Assembly: GCA_016215645.1 (NCBI GenBank)
Contig: JACRIX010000084.1
Location: 62,001 to 126,000, forward strand
Length of the DNA: 64,000 nucleotides
Reading direction: 5' to 3'
Origin: Rhodocyclales bacterium
Lineage (GTDB): Bacteria; Pseudomonadota; Gammaproteobacteria; Burkholderiales; Rhodocyclaceae
Shown: positions 35,917-44,745 of the stretch, in pieces
How the letters are laid out: each line of letters begins with the position of its first letter
How positions within the stretch are numbered: the first letter of the stretch is position 1
Made by a program: the position numbers and the translations under genes
Notes under the pieces: generated by a model
The model's input: only the letters and a program-made list of their open reading frames with translations
Databases searched by the model: none
What the model was told of the DNA's origin: nothing

Positions 35917-36869
35917 GATGGGTGGCGTCGGATCCGGAAAACGGCAACCGACCGGCTTGCGCCATCGGCAACATACATGATGCCATTGGAGACGAAAATA
36001 TGTTGCGGGGAAACGAGATTCAAGTCCGCCGGCGCGACAGTTTCCAGCCCACCCTCGAATACCCTGGATATGCTGCGGTCAAAGCCGTCAAGCACATAGA
36101 CTTCACCACGCTCGGCCACCAGTCCCATCGGCAAACGCAGCTTCCCGCTGGCAAGTCGTCGGACAAAGCCGCCGTTGCGCCATTCCCTGACGCATCCGCA
36201 TTCTGCATCCGCGACCCACAATGCAGTGCCATCGATCGCTATCGGACCGGGCCTGTCCAGTTCGAGGTAGGACAGGGCCACGCGGCCGCCGGGCTCGATC
36301 CGATCGACCATCTTGTGCACCGAGTCGACGGCAAAAACGCGTCCGCTTGCGGCTTCCATGGCAAAGGCAAGGTAACGGCTGGACGGCAACCGCGGATGCA
36401 TTACCAGCACGGGGGCACCGTGCATCGAATGGCGACGAATCTCGCCACCCATGGCATCCATGATGTAGATGCTGCCATCCGTCCCGGCATCCAGCTTGCT
36501 GCCGGCCGCGATGCGTACACCAGGAACCGCGGCCATCAAGCCGCTGCCGCGGTCATAGCGAAACAGCTTCCCATGGCCGGCATCGGCAACGAACAGGGCG
36601 CCCTGACTCGCCACCGCCGCCACCGGAAACATGAATGACAGGTATATTTCGTTACCGCCCGGCAAGGGCTGGCCGGTCGAATGAACCCTGTCGGTCAGGA
36701 TTGCGCCGGAAAGCCCGAACATGGGCTCAAGCCAGGTATGGGCATTGCCGCGTGGCGACGCGACGCCGCCGCAGCCGGCCGCCGCCACGCTCCCGGCCAG
36801 TGCCGCAGCGCGCGCCAGAAAGCGCCTGCGGCTACCAGCGCCCCGGGCCACCGGTCTCATGACCACCAT
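35913..36869 (-). CDS. NHL-like beta-propeller protein, Tat-type lipoprotein
   Basis: 318 aa from ATG 36869 (or ATG 36860). The signal combines a twin-arginine-like basic stretch (SRRRFLARAAALAGS) with a lipobox (AAAGCGG), suggesting export in folded form and lipid anchoring. The rest is propeller-like (AVASQGALFVADAGHGKL, TDGSIYIMDAMGGEI, SGRVFAVDSVHKMVDRI, DGTALWVADAECGC, ERGEVYVLDGFDRSI, SNGIMYVADGASRSV). It is divergent in sequence from the neighbouring NHL protein. It overlaps the preceding cytochrome gene by 38 nt. Confidence 0.8.
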   Translation of the reverse strand: MVVMRPVARGAGSRRRFLARAAALAGSVAAAGCGGVASPRGNAHTWLEPMFGLSGAILTDRVHSTGQPLPGGNEIYLSFMFPVAAVASQGALFVADAGHGKLFRYDRGSGLMAAVPGVRIAAGSKLDAGTDGSIYIMDAMGGEIRRHSMHGAPVLVMHPRLPSSRYLAFAMEAASGRVFAVDSVHKMVDRIEPGGRVALSYLELDRPGPIAIDGTALWVADAECGCVREWRNGGFVRRLASGKLRLPMGLVAERGEVYVLDGFDRSISRVFEGGLETVAPADLNLVSPQHIFVSNGIMYVADGASRSVAVFRIRRHPS

Positions 36870-37209
36870 AGATCCCCGTCGGCAAGCCGCGTTTGCCGGA
36901 ATGACACAGGTCGCAGCGATCGGGCGCCCAGGCGATGTCTCCGTTGTGGCAGGCTCCGCAAAAGCGTCCGTCGACGATATCCGACATCTTGAAATCGTTG
37001 CTCCCTACGCGCATTTTGAAACCAAGCTCGGCATGACAGACCTTGCAGCGAAAGCGGATCCGGTGAAACCAGTGCGGAAATATCACCGGCCTCACGCCTT
37101 CCTTTTCGGCGCGCCGGTTGAGCACCACATCGGCGTACTCGGCAGACACGGGCGGCATGACTCCCAGCAGCAGAACCGCGAACGCCAGACCAAGGCGCCA
37201 TGTCGACAT
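36832..37209 (-). CDS. Small triheme c7-type cytochrome (type A, second copy)
   Basis: 125 aa from ATG 37209, just past the stop of the preceding gene. A signal peptide (WRLGLAFAVLLLGVMPPVSA) leads to PVIFPHWFHRIRFRCKVCH, CGACH and CDLCH: three hemes within about 55 residues plus His ligands in FPHWFHRIRF. It is a close paralogue of the gene at 39667-40077 (same order and spacing: CKVCH, CGACH, CNLCH). Probably a small periplasmic electron shuttle. Confidence 0.9.
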   Translation of the reverse strand: MSTWRLGLAFAVLLLGVMPPVSAEYADVVLNRRAEKEGVRPVIFPHWFHRIRFRCKVCHAELGFKMRVGSNDFKMSDIVDGRFCGACHNGDIAWAPDRCDLCHSGKRGLPTGIYGGHETGGPGRW

Positions 37210-37214
37210 GAACT

Positions 37215-37799
37215 TCACTTGGGAGGCACCGCGCCGGAGGGAATGGCAATCGGCAAGGACGGCCTGGGAGCCTGTCCCGGCCTGGCAACACTGTGGCACC
37301 GGAAACACTCGGTCAGCGGGAACGACACGGCCCCATGACACACGCCACACTGCTCGCCCTCAAGGATCTTGAGCATGGAAAACTTCGTCGCGCCCGCCTC
37401 CGCCTTGAACAGCTGATCATGACAATTGACGCAGTCCAGCCACAGCGTGTGCTGGCGATGCGGGAAGCGCACGATCGGCATCCCCCCTTTGAGGTTCAGC
37501 AAGACGTCGGAGTCGTACACCCGAATCTTCGTGTCGGGACGAATATTGGCGCGCGGGTTGATTTCCCCCTTTTCCAGGGATTGAACCCAGCGCACCATGT
37601 TGCCAGCGGTATCCGGGGTCAGCTTGGAAAGCGCATCGGCCGGCTGCTGCAATTGCTGAATGGCGGGACTGCGCGGATCGTGAATGCCGTCCTTGTTCAA
37701 GGACTCCCAATCGCTACCGCTGACACCAGCGCTTGCCAACAAGGCGAGGACGACCAGCGCCCTGCGCCAAAAATCAGCCTGGGATGTAGATTCCCGCAT
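37215..37799 (-). CDS. Triheme c7-type cytochrome (type B)
   Basis: 194 aa from ATG 37799, overlapping the end of the helical-protein gene by 26 nt. A signal peptide (RRALVVLALLASAGVSG) is followed by a heme-free stretch (about 25-115) and three motifs, CVNCH, CGVCH and CFRCH, in the C-terminal third, preceded by VRFPHRQHTLWLDC. The N-terminal KDGIHDPRSPA segment recurs in the fused cytochrome at 38684-39655 (EDGIHDPTNDG), so these two and the protein at 8591 share a domain. Confidence 0.9.
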   Translation of the reverse strand: MRESTSQADFWRRALVVLALLASAGVSGSDWESLNKDGIHDPRSPAIQQLQQPADALSKLTPDTAGNMVRWVQSLEKGEINPRANIRPDTKIRVYDSDVLLNLKGGMPIVRFPHRQHTLWLDCVNCHDQLFKAEAGATKFSMLKILEGEQCGVCHGAVSFPLTECFRCHSVARPGQAPRPSLPIAIPSGAVPPK

Positions 37800-38670
37800 T
37801 CCGGATTGCGCGCACCAGCTCCGTTGTTGCTTCCTCGAGAAGCTTGACTGCTTCGTCATAGGCCTTGCGTGACGCCGCCTCATCGGCCTTCACGCGCAGG
37901 GCCTGCCCCTTGGAAAGATACGACTGGATCATGTCGCCGCTGGCCTTTTTGTCATCGACAAGAACTTTGATCAGCATCTGGTGCGTATTGTTCCGGTCGA
38001 TTTCGTAATGGTATTCCTCTTCCTTGCTGGCAAAGTTCAATGACCGCACCAACGTGTCGCCGCTGCGCAGCGTGGTCAGGCCGGCCTTTGCCACCAGATA
38101 GCCGCGATCGATTTCGGCCTTGGCTTCGGCAAATTTCCGCGCCTTGGCCAGATCCGATGATGCGGCGATGGATTTTTCAATCTGGGACACCGATTCAGCC
38201 AGTCCCTTCGCGGATTTCTCCCCGGATACGCGCTTGTAGGCACCGAGCAGGGCCTGCACGCTTTCCAGACGCAACAGGTAGTCGTTTTCCAGCTTTTTCG
38301 CCGTAACTTCCTCGGGTGCCGCGAAGCGCACGGCATCGAAGAACACCGCCCTCGCCTCGGCCAACAGTGCAGAAGCCTTGTCCAGATTGTCCTGATCCAA
38401 CGCCTGCTTTGCCGCGCGATGAAGTTCGCGTGCCTTGTCCCGGCGTTGCTGGGCCTCCGGCGCCTTGCTCGACTCGATCTGGCGGGCAGCGGACGAACTT
38501 TCAATCAGTTTTCCGACGGATTCGATATTGAAGGTCAGTTGCGCCTTATCGACTTTATTGCCGGCCAACCTGGACGCGGCGCTGTCAGGCGAGTTCGCCG
38601 CCGGCACCGCCTGTGCCGCAACCGCAGTACACGCCAGCAGAATGAGGAGGGAGAAAATTGGCTTCTTCAT
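37774..38670 (-). CDS. Heme-free helical periplasmic protein
   Basis: 298 aa from ATG 38670. A signal peptide (KKPIFSLLILLACTAVAAQA) is followed by an almost wholly alpha-helical, charged sequence rich in Ala, Lys and Glu with coiled-coil character (ARELHRAAKQALDQDNLDKA, KARKFAEAKAEIDRGYLVAK). It has no CXXCH, no catalytic motif and no Cys after the signal. The family is not recognised. Its place in the middle of five cytochrome genes suggests a scaffold, spacer or chaperone for the cytochromes; this is inference. Confidence 0.75.
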   Translation of the reverse strand: MKKPIFSLLILLACTAVAAQAVPAANSPDSAASRLAGNKVDKAQLTFNIESVGKLIESSSAARQIESSKAPEAQQRRDKARELHRAAKQALDQDNLDKASALLAEARAVFFDAVRFAAPEEVTAKKLENDYLLRLESVQALLGAYKRVSGEKSAKGLAESVSQIEKSIAASSDLAKARKFAEAKAEIDRGYLVAKAGLTTLRSGDTLVRSLNFASKEEEYHYEIDRNNTHQMLIKVLVDDKKASGDMIQSYLSKGQALRVKADEAASRKAYDEAVKLLEEATTELVRAIRNAGIYIPG

Positions 38671-38683
38671 GACAGTACCCCGG

Positions 38684-39655
38684 TTACTTTGCCGCCGCTG
38701 CCGCAGCCTGGGCAGGACGGACTTCCTTTTTCTTCGAATGGCAAAGACGGCATTCCGACACCGGGAACGCCACCTTGCCGTGACACACACCGCATTTCTC
38801 GCCCAGCAGAATCGCCGCCATGCTAATTGCATTGGCGCCCTTCTGCGGGGTAAAAATTGCCGGGTGACAGTTCGAGCAATCGAGCCACTCCGTGTGCTGC
38901 TTGTGCGGATAGACCACATCGGGCATGGACCCCTTGACCTCACGAACGATGTTCAGGTCGATCACCACGGGTGTTGCCGCAGGATCATTGCGATCCCAGC
39001 GCGGATTGATCTTGTTCTCCTCGATCGCCTTGACCCAGTTGATCCGATTTCCGGCGAGACTCTTCGGCAAGGGGCCGTAGGCGGCAAGCGGAGCCATCAA
39101 TGCCAGAGTACCGTCGTTGGTCGGATCATGAATGCCGTCTTCAGCCGGAGGCGGATTGCGCTTGCCGATCGGCTTGAGCAGGCGATTGAAGGAGTTGATG
39201 TCGGCTGCGGACACGCCCGAGGTATTGGCCGACGGGTTGGTGACGGGAGCCGCAACCGAAGCTGCCGGCGGCGCGGCGGGCGCAGCCGCCGCTGCTGCCG
39301 CGACAGGCGTCGCCGTAGCCGCCGGCTTGGCTGGTGCAGCCGCCGTCTTGACCGAGGCCAGCATGTAATCGACCGCCGCCTTGACGTCCGCATCCGATGC
39401 TGCGAGATTTCCGCCCTTCTGCGGCATTCCCTTGGGGGTACCCTTAAGGGCGCTGGCATACAGGCGAGCCGTACCGGCAGCGATGCGAGGCTGCCAGTCT
39501 GCGGCGTTGCCATAGCGTGGTGCGCCGGCAATTCCAGCTGCATGACAGACACCACATGTCTTGGTGTAGAGATCCTTGCCCGCATCGGCGGCCGAAACGA
39601 CGCCGCAAAAGGAGAGCAGAGACAGGGACGCGAGAAGGATTCGTTTGATTTTCAT
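38684..39655 (-). CDS. Tetraheme cytochrome: monoheme c5-like domain fused to c7 triheme domain
   Basis: 323 aa from ATG 39655. A signal peptide (RILLASLSLLSFCGVVSA) is followed by a class I cytochrome with CGVCHAAG and axial-Met segment KGMPQKGG (about 25-95), an Ala/Pro/Thr linker (about 100-150), then a triheme domain with CSNCH, CGVCH and CRLCH (about 255-310), introduced by HKQHTEWLDC. The first domain is closely similar to the free monoheme protein at 47088-47462. The second matches the type B triheme protein at 37215-37799. Domain fusion could give a flexible tether between two carriers. Confidence 0.92.
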   Translation of the reverse strand: MKIKRILLASLSLLSFCGVVSAADAGKDLYTKTCGVCHAAGIAGAPRYGNAADWQPRIAAGTARLYASALKGTPKGMPQKGGNLAASDADVKAAVDYMLASVKTAAAPAKPAATATPVAAAAAAAPAAPPAASVAAPVTNPSANTSGVSAADINSFNRLLKPIGKRNPPPAEDGIHDPTNDGTLALMAPLAAYGPLPKSLAGNRINWVKAIEENKINPRWDRNDPAATPVVIDLNIVREVKGSMPDVVYPHKQHTEWLDCSNCHPAIFTPQKGANAISMAAILLGEKCGVCHGKVAFPVSECRLCHSKKKEVRPAQAAAAAAK

Positions 39656-39666
39656 GATCTCGCTCC

Positions 39667-40077
39667 TTATTTCTTCTGCAAGGTCGCCGGAGCAAGCTTC
39701 TGGACCGTGCTTTCATGAACCTGCGTCTGGGTCCCCGGTTTGGCGGAGTGACAAAGATTGCAGTTTTCAACAGACCACGCCAATTCACCGTTGTGACAGG
39801 CACCGCAGTACTGGCCATCAATGATCTTGACCATGTTGATCTCGTTGCCGCCGGCCTTGAACTTGAATCCCAGGTCGGCATGGCAGACCTTGCACCGGAA
39901 CCGGACCCGGTGGAACCAGTGCGGGAATATCGCCGGTCGCATTCCGGCGGCATCCGAATAGTTGTTGATGACGATATCGCCGTATTCAGCGCGTGCGTCA
40001 TCAATATCCATTGCCAGCGTCGCTGCAACCGCCAAGAGAACCAGCAGCACGCGCTGCCAAAGGCATTTTCGAAACAT
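39667..40077 (-). CDS. Small triheme c7-type cytochrome (type A, first copy)
   Basis: 136 aa from ATG 40077. A signal peptide (LWQRVLLVLLAVAATLAM) leads to AIFPHWFHRVRFRCKVCH, CGACH and CNLCH. It is near-identical in layout to the protein at 36832-37209. It begins 56 bp after the stop of the barrel gene, and a purine-rich AAGGAAGACC ribosome-binding site precedes the ATG. Likely a periplasmic carrier feeding the outer-membrane barrel. Confidence 0.92.
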   Translation of the reverse strand: MFRKCLWQRVLLVLLAVAATLAMDIDDARAEYGDIVINNYSDAAGMRPAIFPHWFHRVRFRCKVCHADLGFKFKAGGNEINMVKIIDGQYCGACHNGELAWSVENCNLCHSAKPGTQTQVHESTVQKLAPATLQKK

Positions 40078-40133
40078 GGTCTTCCTTTATACCTAAACAA
40101 CCAAGCGCGCATTCTATCCGCGCCGAAATATGC

Positions 40134-42509
40134 TTACCAGCGGCCATCGAAGAAGCCGTCGAACTCCCGGGTGACCGAACCAAAAATAGAAGCACTTTTC
40201 TTGCCAGCTTGATCAATCCACGAATTGCTCAGGCGAAATATCAAGCGGCCCAGGCGATAATCGACAAGCTGCTGTATCGATGTACTTCCTTTGTCATTGA
40301 TCTGTAATGCGCCGACTCCGGCCACGTTCTGATTCGAAAAGCTCTGGAAGCGCATGAGGGTGCCGCTGTAATTCAGGTTCCTGATCGAAAAAGGGCTGTG
40401 ATGTGTGTAGCCCAAGGAAAAACTTCCCGTGCTTTGCGGGGTGTTGGTATTGACCTCCAGGCCATTCAGCACCTGATTGGTACTGGTGCTGATAAGGCTT
40501 TGGCTCCAGGTCAGATTGGCGTTGATCGTTACCGCAGCACGTGAGCTGATCTGGTAAATGCCCCCCCCCATCAAGTTCGCGGTCTTGAACTGGTTTTTGC
40601 CGCCGACGCCGCTGGATGTGTTGAAGCTGACATTCGTGCTCAGGTTCGCCGTGAGTTGCTCACCGTAGCTGGCCCGCCACGCCGCGCCGACTGAATTGCT
40701 CAGGCTTGTGGTCGCCCCCAGTTGCGCAGTTGTATGCGAGACGTTCTGGCTCGCGCTGAGATTGACAGCACCGTAATCGCCAAAAATGATCGCCCGGGAA
40801 AGATTGTGGCTCGCATTGACGCCGCTGCCGACTTCACTTGTGCCATTGCTGGAGGAACTATGGGTCAGTCCGCCACCGGTTCCCCATCCGTAGGTAAACC
40901 CCGAGAACTGAAGGGGGTCACCCGAATAGGAAACGCTGGCGGCTTGCACGCTCGAAATGCTGCGCACCCCGGAACTGTCGACCGAACTGATCGAGGCATT
41001 TCCGGTCGCCGAGAGATTGTTGTTGAATCGATACATCGTGGAAAGAAAGCCATTGAGACTGTTCAGGTCGCTGGGCACCTGGTTATTGAGTGTCTGTGTT
41101 CTGGAAAAATTACCTCCCCCAGTCAGTGTCAGCGGCAAATCCTCAAAGGGCCGCCAGGTAAAGCCCGTGGTGCCGAGCAAAACGGTAGAGTTATTTTGGG
41201 TCGGGGTATTCCCCTGAAAGAAATTCACATCGCTTTTGGCGAATGTCAGCATGTTGTTGATGCTGAGATCCTCATGGACATTCCAGCCATGGTTCAGATT
41301 GGCGCTGAACTGTTTGGCATCCTGAGTGGATGGATTCGACGCCGACGAGGAGCCATTGAAGTTCGCAGACAGATTGTGGTTGCCCTCCAGAAAGTGGCCG
41401 AACTCAAACTCGTTGCTTGTCGTATAGCTCCCGCCGAAGGACGAAACCACGCTGTTGTTGGTCGCCGTCGAGATGCCGGTCGTGACATTGTTGCGATTGA
41501 AATTGAAGGCATAGTTGTCACGCCCGTCTTCAGTGCGATATTGCTGCCGCATGCCCACCGCCGTCGATGTGGATGGACTCGCGGTCTCGGCTGAACGGCT
41601 CATTGAGGTACTGCGACTCAAGTTGCCGCTGAAGGGGAAACGGCTCAACGGAAAGACATTGACGCTGCCGCCAAAACTCATTGCCGAACTATCGCTTTTG
41701 ACCGCGGTACCGGTGGATGGGGTAAAGGTGGTGCCCGTGGAACTTGCGCCCAGCATCCCGGACCACTGGGCAATATAGGGCGCCATGATGAAACTGTTGG
41801 CCTGCAAATTCAGATTGTTGAAAATGGTCAAGCTCTTGCCACTCTCGCCAGCCTGAAAGTAGTTCCCTGTGGTGCTGGTGTTTCCTGCCCAACGGATCGG
41901 TGCCAATTGCCAGGTCTCGGCGCTGAGATCCGGCAGTTCCGATGAAGCGGCGCCACCCTTCATCACAACCGACTTGTTGTCTCTGCCAGAGGGAGTTCGT
42001 GTCGTCGTCCCGACGGGAGCCGGATCGTAGGGAACCGGTGCTGGCTCCTCGGGCTGGTTTCCAAGTCTTCCGTCAACCACGACGGGGTCGATCGCGTCCA
42101 CTACCGGACTGCCGTTGGCCAGGTAGTGGCGTCGATCCCGCACAGGACTCACATCATCTCGAGCCAGCTCAGGAACACTCGGTTCTGAAGCCACAACAAA
42201 TGAAGCCCGCGCCGGCAGGGCCCGAATCGCTGTTGCGCGCCTTGGCTTCAATTCATGATCAAGGCGCAATGCTGATTCCGGGATATCCCCGGGCGCCCCG
42301 TCCACTTCTGCAACGACCCCACGGTTTCGAGATTCGCCGATCATCATCGACGGACGCAAGGATACGTCGACCAGAATCAATGCATCAAAGGAATCCTCGC
42401 GCAAGCCATCTTCCCTGGCCTGTGCGGCGTGAATACAAATTGAGCCGAGGGCTCCAAGCAGCGGGCTCCAATAACTGTTGCGCCGTGGATTTTGGCTACC
42501 ATTCCTCAC
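40134..42509 (-). CDS. Large outer-membrane beta-barrel, candidate porin of an electron conduit
   Basis: 791 aa from GTG 42509 (an ATG at 42502 is out of frame). A signal peptide (residues about 12-31, ending HAAQA) is followed by a polar, Pro-rich periplasmic stretch (about 32-195). Roughly 580 residues then have alternating hydrophobic/polar short segments rich in Asn, Ser, Thr and Gly, typical of a beta-barrel with 20 or more strands. The protein ends in an aromatic residue (EFDGFFDGRW), as outer-membrane barrels do for BAM recognition. No CXXCH and no TonB box are visible. It does not resemble MtrB by eye (no N-terminal CXXC). Encoded directly after a parvulin foldase and before cytochrome genes. 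Confidence 0.85.
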   Translation of the reverse strand: MRNGSQNPRRNSYWSPLLGALGSICIHAAQAREDGLREDSFDALILVDVSLRPSMMIGESRNRGVVAEVDGAPGDIPESALRLDHELKPRRATAIRALPARASFVVASEPSVPELARDDVSPVRDRRHYLANGSPVVDAIDPVVVDGRLGNQPEEPAPVPYDPAPVGTTTRTPSGRDNKSVVMKGGAASSELPDLSAETWQLAPIRWAGNTSTTGNYFQAGESGKSLTIFNNLNLQANSFIMAPYIAQWSGMLGASSTGTTFTPSTGTAVKSDSSAMSFGGSVNVFPLSRFPFSGNLSRSTSMSRSAETASPSTSTAVGMRQQYRTEDGRDNYAFNFNRNNVTTGISTATNNSVVSSFGGSYTTSNEFEFGHFLEGNHNLSANFNGSSSASNPSTQDAKQFSANLNHGWNVHEDLSINNMLTFAKSDVNFFQGNTPTQNNSTVLLGTTGFTWRPFEDLPLTLTGGGNFSRTQTLNNQVPSDLNSLNGFLSTMYRFNNNLSATGNASISSVDSSGVRSISSVQAASVSYSGDPLQFSGFTYGWGTGGGLTHSSSSNGTSEVGSGVNASHNLSRAIIFGDYGAVNLSASQNVSHTTAQLGATTSLSNSVGAAWRASYGEQLTANLSTNVSFNTSSGVGGKNQFKTANLMGGGIYQISSRAAVTINANLTWSQSLISTSTNQVLNGLEVNTNTPQSTGSFSLGYTHHSPFSIRNLNYSGTLMRFQSFSNQNVAGVGALQINDKGSTSIQQLVDYRLGRLIFRLSNSWIDQAGKKSASIFGSVTREFDGFFDGRW

Positions 42510-42556
42510 GTTGCGTGAAAGTGCATAGCGAAAAGCTCGGGCGTTCCGGCTCCAAG

Positions 42557-43612
42557 CTATTTTCCTGCGCTTCGATCGGCCCCCGCATTGGTCGGTTCAT
42601 CGAAAACAACAATCTTTGCCTCGGCACGAAGCTTGGCAAGAAGTCCCGTCCAAGCCGCCTCCTGACGCTCTCTCAAAAGCAATTCTCCGGCCCGCTTGGC
42701 AACATTTTCGAAGGGCTGGAGTTTCGCGGACACGCGCTCATCGAGACGGAACACACCAATCCCCTGAAGCATTTCGATGGGTTCGGCCACCTCCCCAAAC
42801 TTGAACTGGTCGATTTTGGCCTGCAGGTTGTCCGGAAGCATGCCAAGATGCAAATATCCCATGTCGCCACCGTTATCGGCACTGGGGTCCTTCGAAAACA
42901 ATCGGGCTTGCTCCGCGAAGCTGGCACCGGCGCGAATACGGCGCACGATGGCTTCCGCTTCCCTGAGCGCGGCATCCCAGGCGGCACGCGGAGACGAGGG
43001 GTCCACCGCGAGCAAAATCGAGTACAGGTGGAGTTTCTCCGGCTCGGTGAATAGTTCCGGCTTCGATGTGTAGAACGCCTTCGTCTCTTCGGCAGTCGGG
43101 GTTGGAACATCACGAACCGCCTGCTCCAGCCGGGCTTGCCGGCTTTGTTGTCCAAGCTGATCTTTCAAGCCGGGAAGCAAGGTTTCGCGATTTTTCTGCC
43201 AGGCAGGGCTGCCCGCATAGCGCTGCTCATAGACCTGCACTCGGCGCGCCACATCCTCCACGTCAGGCGTGATCCCGCGACGATCCATTTCTTCCTGATA
43301 CAGAATCCGGTTCACCAGCTGGTCGGTGACTTCCTTGCGCGCTTGCTGAAGTTGATCCTCGGGTACTTGCCCGTGATAGAACTTCTGTCGCAAAAAAGTG
43401 CCGTAGGCGGCGTGAAAATCATTTTGGGTAATGGGCTTGCCATTGACCGTCGCAAACAAGGGCTGGGTTGCAGGGACCTGGGATGCACCAGCAGCAGGCT
43501 TGTCCGTCGCCGTAGCGCCACTGGTTTGTTGCGCCCATGTCAATGACGAGAGGACCACGCTTGCCAACGCCATGGAACCGAGGAAGGCTCGCGCCCGATA
43601 TTGAATAGTCAT
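42557..43612 (-). CDS. Periplasmic parvulin-type peptidyl-prolyl isomerase (SurA/PpiC-like)
   Basis: 351 aa from ATG 43612. A signal peptide (FLGSMALASVVLSSLTWAQ) is followed by a SurA-like N-terminal domain (VNGKPITQNDFHAAYGTFLR) and a parvulin rotamase domain at about 190-300 (LHLYSILLAVDPSS, FAEQARLFSKDPSADNGGDMG, FKFGEVAEPIEMLQGIGVFRL). It should assist folding of outer-membrane or secreted proteins, probably the barrel encoded 47 bp downstream and the multihemes. It is the first gene of the ten-gene operon, as a terminator lies upstream of it. Confidence 0.9.
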   Translation of the reverse strand: MTIQYRARAFLGSMALASVVLSSLTWAQQTSGATATDKPAAGASQVPATQPLFATVNGKPITQNDFHAAYGTFLRQKFYHGQVPEDQLQQARKEVTDQLVNRILYQEEMDRRGITPDVEDVARRVQVYEQRYAGSPAWQKNRETLLPGLKDQLGQQSRQARLEQAVRDVPTPTAEETKAFYTSKPELFTEPEKLHLYSILLAVDPSSPRAAWDAALREAEAIVRRIRAGASFAEQARLFSKDPSADNGGDMGYLHLGMLPDNLQAKIDQFKFGEVAEPIEMLQGIGVFRLDERVSAKLQPFENVAKRAGELLLRERQEAAWTGLLAKLRAEAKIVVFDEPTNAGADRSAGK

Positions 43613-43721
43613 GTCTTGCCTTTCCGGTCAACTCGTGGCGCGACCAAGGGGTTCAGCCCACTCGAATCAGGGACTCCGCTATCGCCAAAGTCCCAAAAAC
43701 AGCTCAGGAAATATACAAGAA

Positions 43722-43752
43722 AAAAGCCCCGTGGTTTCCCGTGGGGCTTTTC
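43722..43752 (-). terminator. Terminator between tetraheme gene and foldase operon
   Basis: GCCCC and GGGGC with a further GG/CC inner stem, flanked by AAAAAA on one side and TTTT on the other, form a hairpin with a T-run in the minus direction. It lies about 65 bp after the stop of the tetraheme cytochrome gene, separating it from the ppiC-led operon. Confidence 0.75.
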
Positions 43753-43816
43753 TCGATTGCGGGAACGTCTCGATCCGCTGACAAGGCGCCCGGCATTCAG
43801 CCAAGCGCCCTGGATC

Positions 43817-44686
43817 TTACTTGACGTGGCAGGACAGGCAGATCGCCGAAGCAGCAGTCGTCACGCGCATGAACATGATGTTGTCCGAACCCTTGCTCTC
43901 GACGTGGGGATCATGGCAGGAGCCGCATTCAACCGACGGGCCCGTCACATCGGAGCGGGTGTAGAGCGAAATGTCGGTTTTCTGGCGAGTCGTATCGACG
44001 GTGCCGGTCTCGACCCAGAACACCTGAGCACTATTTACCGACTTCGTCTTGACCACGGCGCCAGTGAAGTGCGAATCGGTACGAGTTGCCGCGCCGATGA
44101 AATCATCGTCGTTGCAGGATCCAGACACTACCGCAGCCGCTCCTGACAAACCGCCACCGCAGTACTGGATACCAATCGGATGGTCGTTCCTGAGGTCTGT
44201 TCCAAGCACGGGAATCGGGGTACCTGCCATGGTTGCAGCGCCCGTCCAGGTGCCGCCAATGGAAGCGCCGGCGGCGTTGTAACCACCGGTACCCGGCTTG
44301 TTCAGGGCATTGTCCATGGCTTGCGTGCCGTCATGACAGGAAAGGCACGCCAGCGACACCGAGCCGACGTTGGCGGCGATCGAGCCATCGATCGTCGAGG
44401 TCGCACTTGCCGCCGTCGAGTTATAGACCTGATAGGAATTGCCGGCGGGAAGGTTCTTGTTCCAAAGCGGCACGGCGGCAGAGGTATCCGAGCCGTGCGG
44501 CGTGTGACAGAACACGCAAATCTGGTCGGTGCCGGTCGTGTGATTCGGCCCCGAGCCGGACGAAGAAAGATTGTGCTTGGTCGCGGCAATGCCGGTTGCC
44601 GCGAACGCCGCTCCCGACATACCCATTGCCAACCCGAGCGCCAACCCCGTTACCCACCGAGTCAGACTGGTACCAGTTGCCTTCAT
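43817..44686 (-). CDS. Tetraheme cytochrome c
   Basis: 289 aa from ATG 44686, preceded by GGAGGGC. A signal peptide (TRWVTGLALGLAMGMSGAAFA) is followed by four CXXCH motifs (CVFCH, CLSCH, CGSCH, CLSCH) in the pattern KHNLSS, CHTPHG, PLWN, CHDGT, RNDHPIG, CHDPHVESKG. It is the same module as the N-terminal third of the 11-heme protein. It is monocistronic: sigma-54 promoter upstream, terminator downstream. It likely encodes a soluble or secreted carrier made under specific regulation. Confidence 0.93.
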   Translation of the reverse strand: MKATGTSLTRWVTGLALGLAMGMSGAAFAATGIAATKHNLSSSGSGPNHTTGTDQICVFCHTPHGSDTSAAVPLWNKNLPAGNSYQVYNSTAASATSTIDGSIAANVGSVSLACLSCHDGTQAMDNALNKPGTGGYNAAGASIGGTWTGAATMAGTPIPVLGTDLRNDHPIGIQYCGGGLSGAAAVVSGSCNDDDFIGAATRTDSHFTGAVVKTKSVNSAQVFWVETGTVDTTRQKTDISLYTRSDVTGPSVECGSCHDPHVESKGSDNIMFMRVTTAASAICLSCHVK

Positions 44687-44745
44687 GATGCCCTCCGTTT
44701 GTGATTGGTGCTGCAAGAATGAAATTCCTGAGACACCTAGCTTTG

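Noticed and set aside
40134-42509. MtrB-type porin
   Set aside because: No N-terminal CXXC and no adjacent decaheme MtrA or lipoprotein MtrC; layout and sequence character differ.
42480-42510. Alternative ATG start at 42502 for the barrel gene
   Set aside because: It is out of frame with the barrel; GTG 42509 is in frame and leads into a signal peptide.
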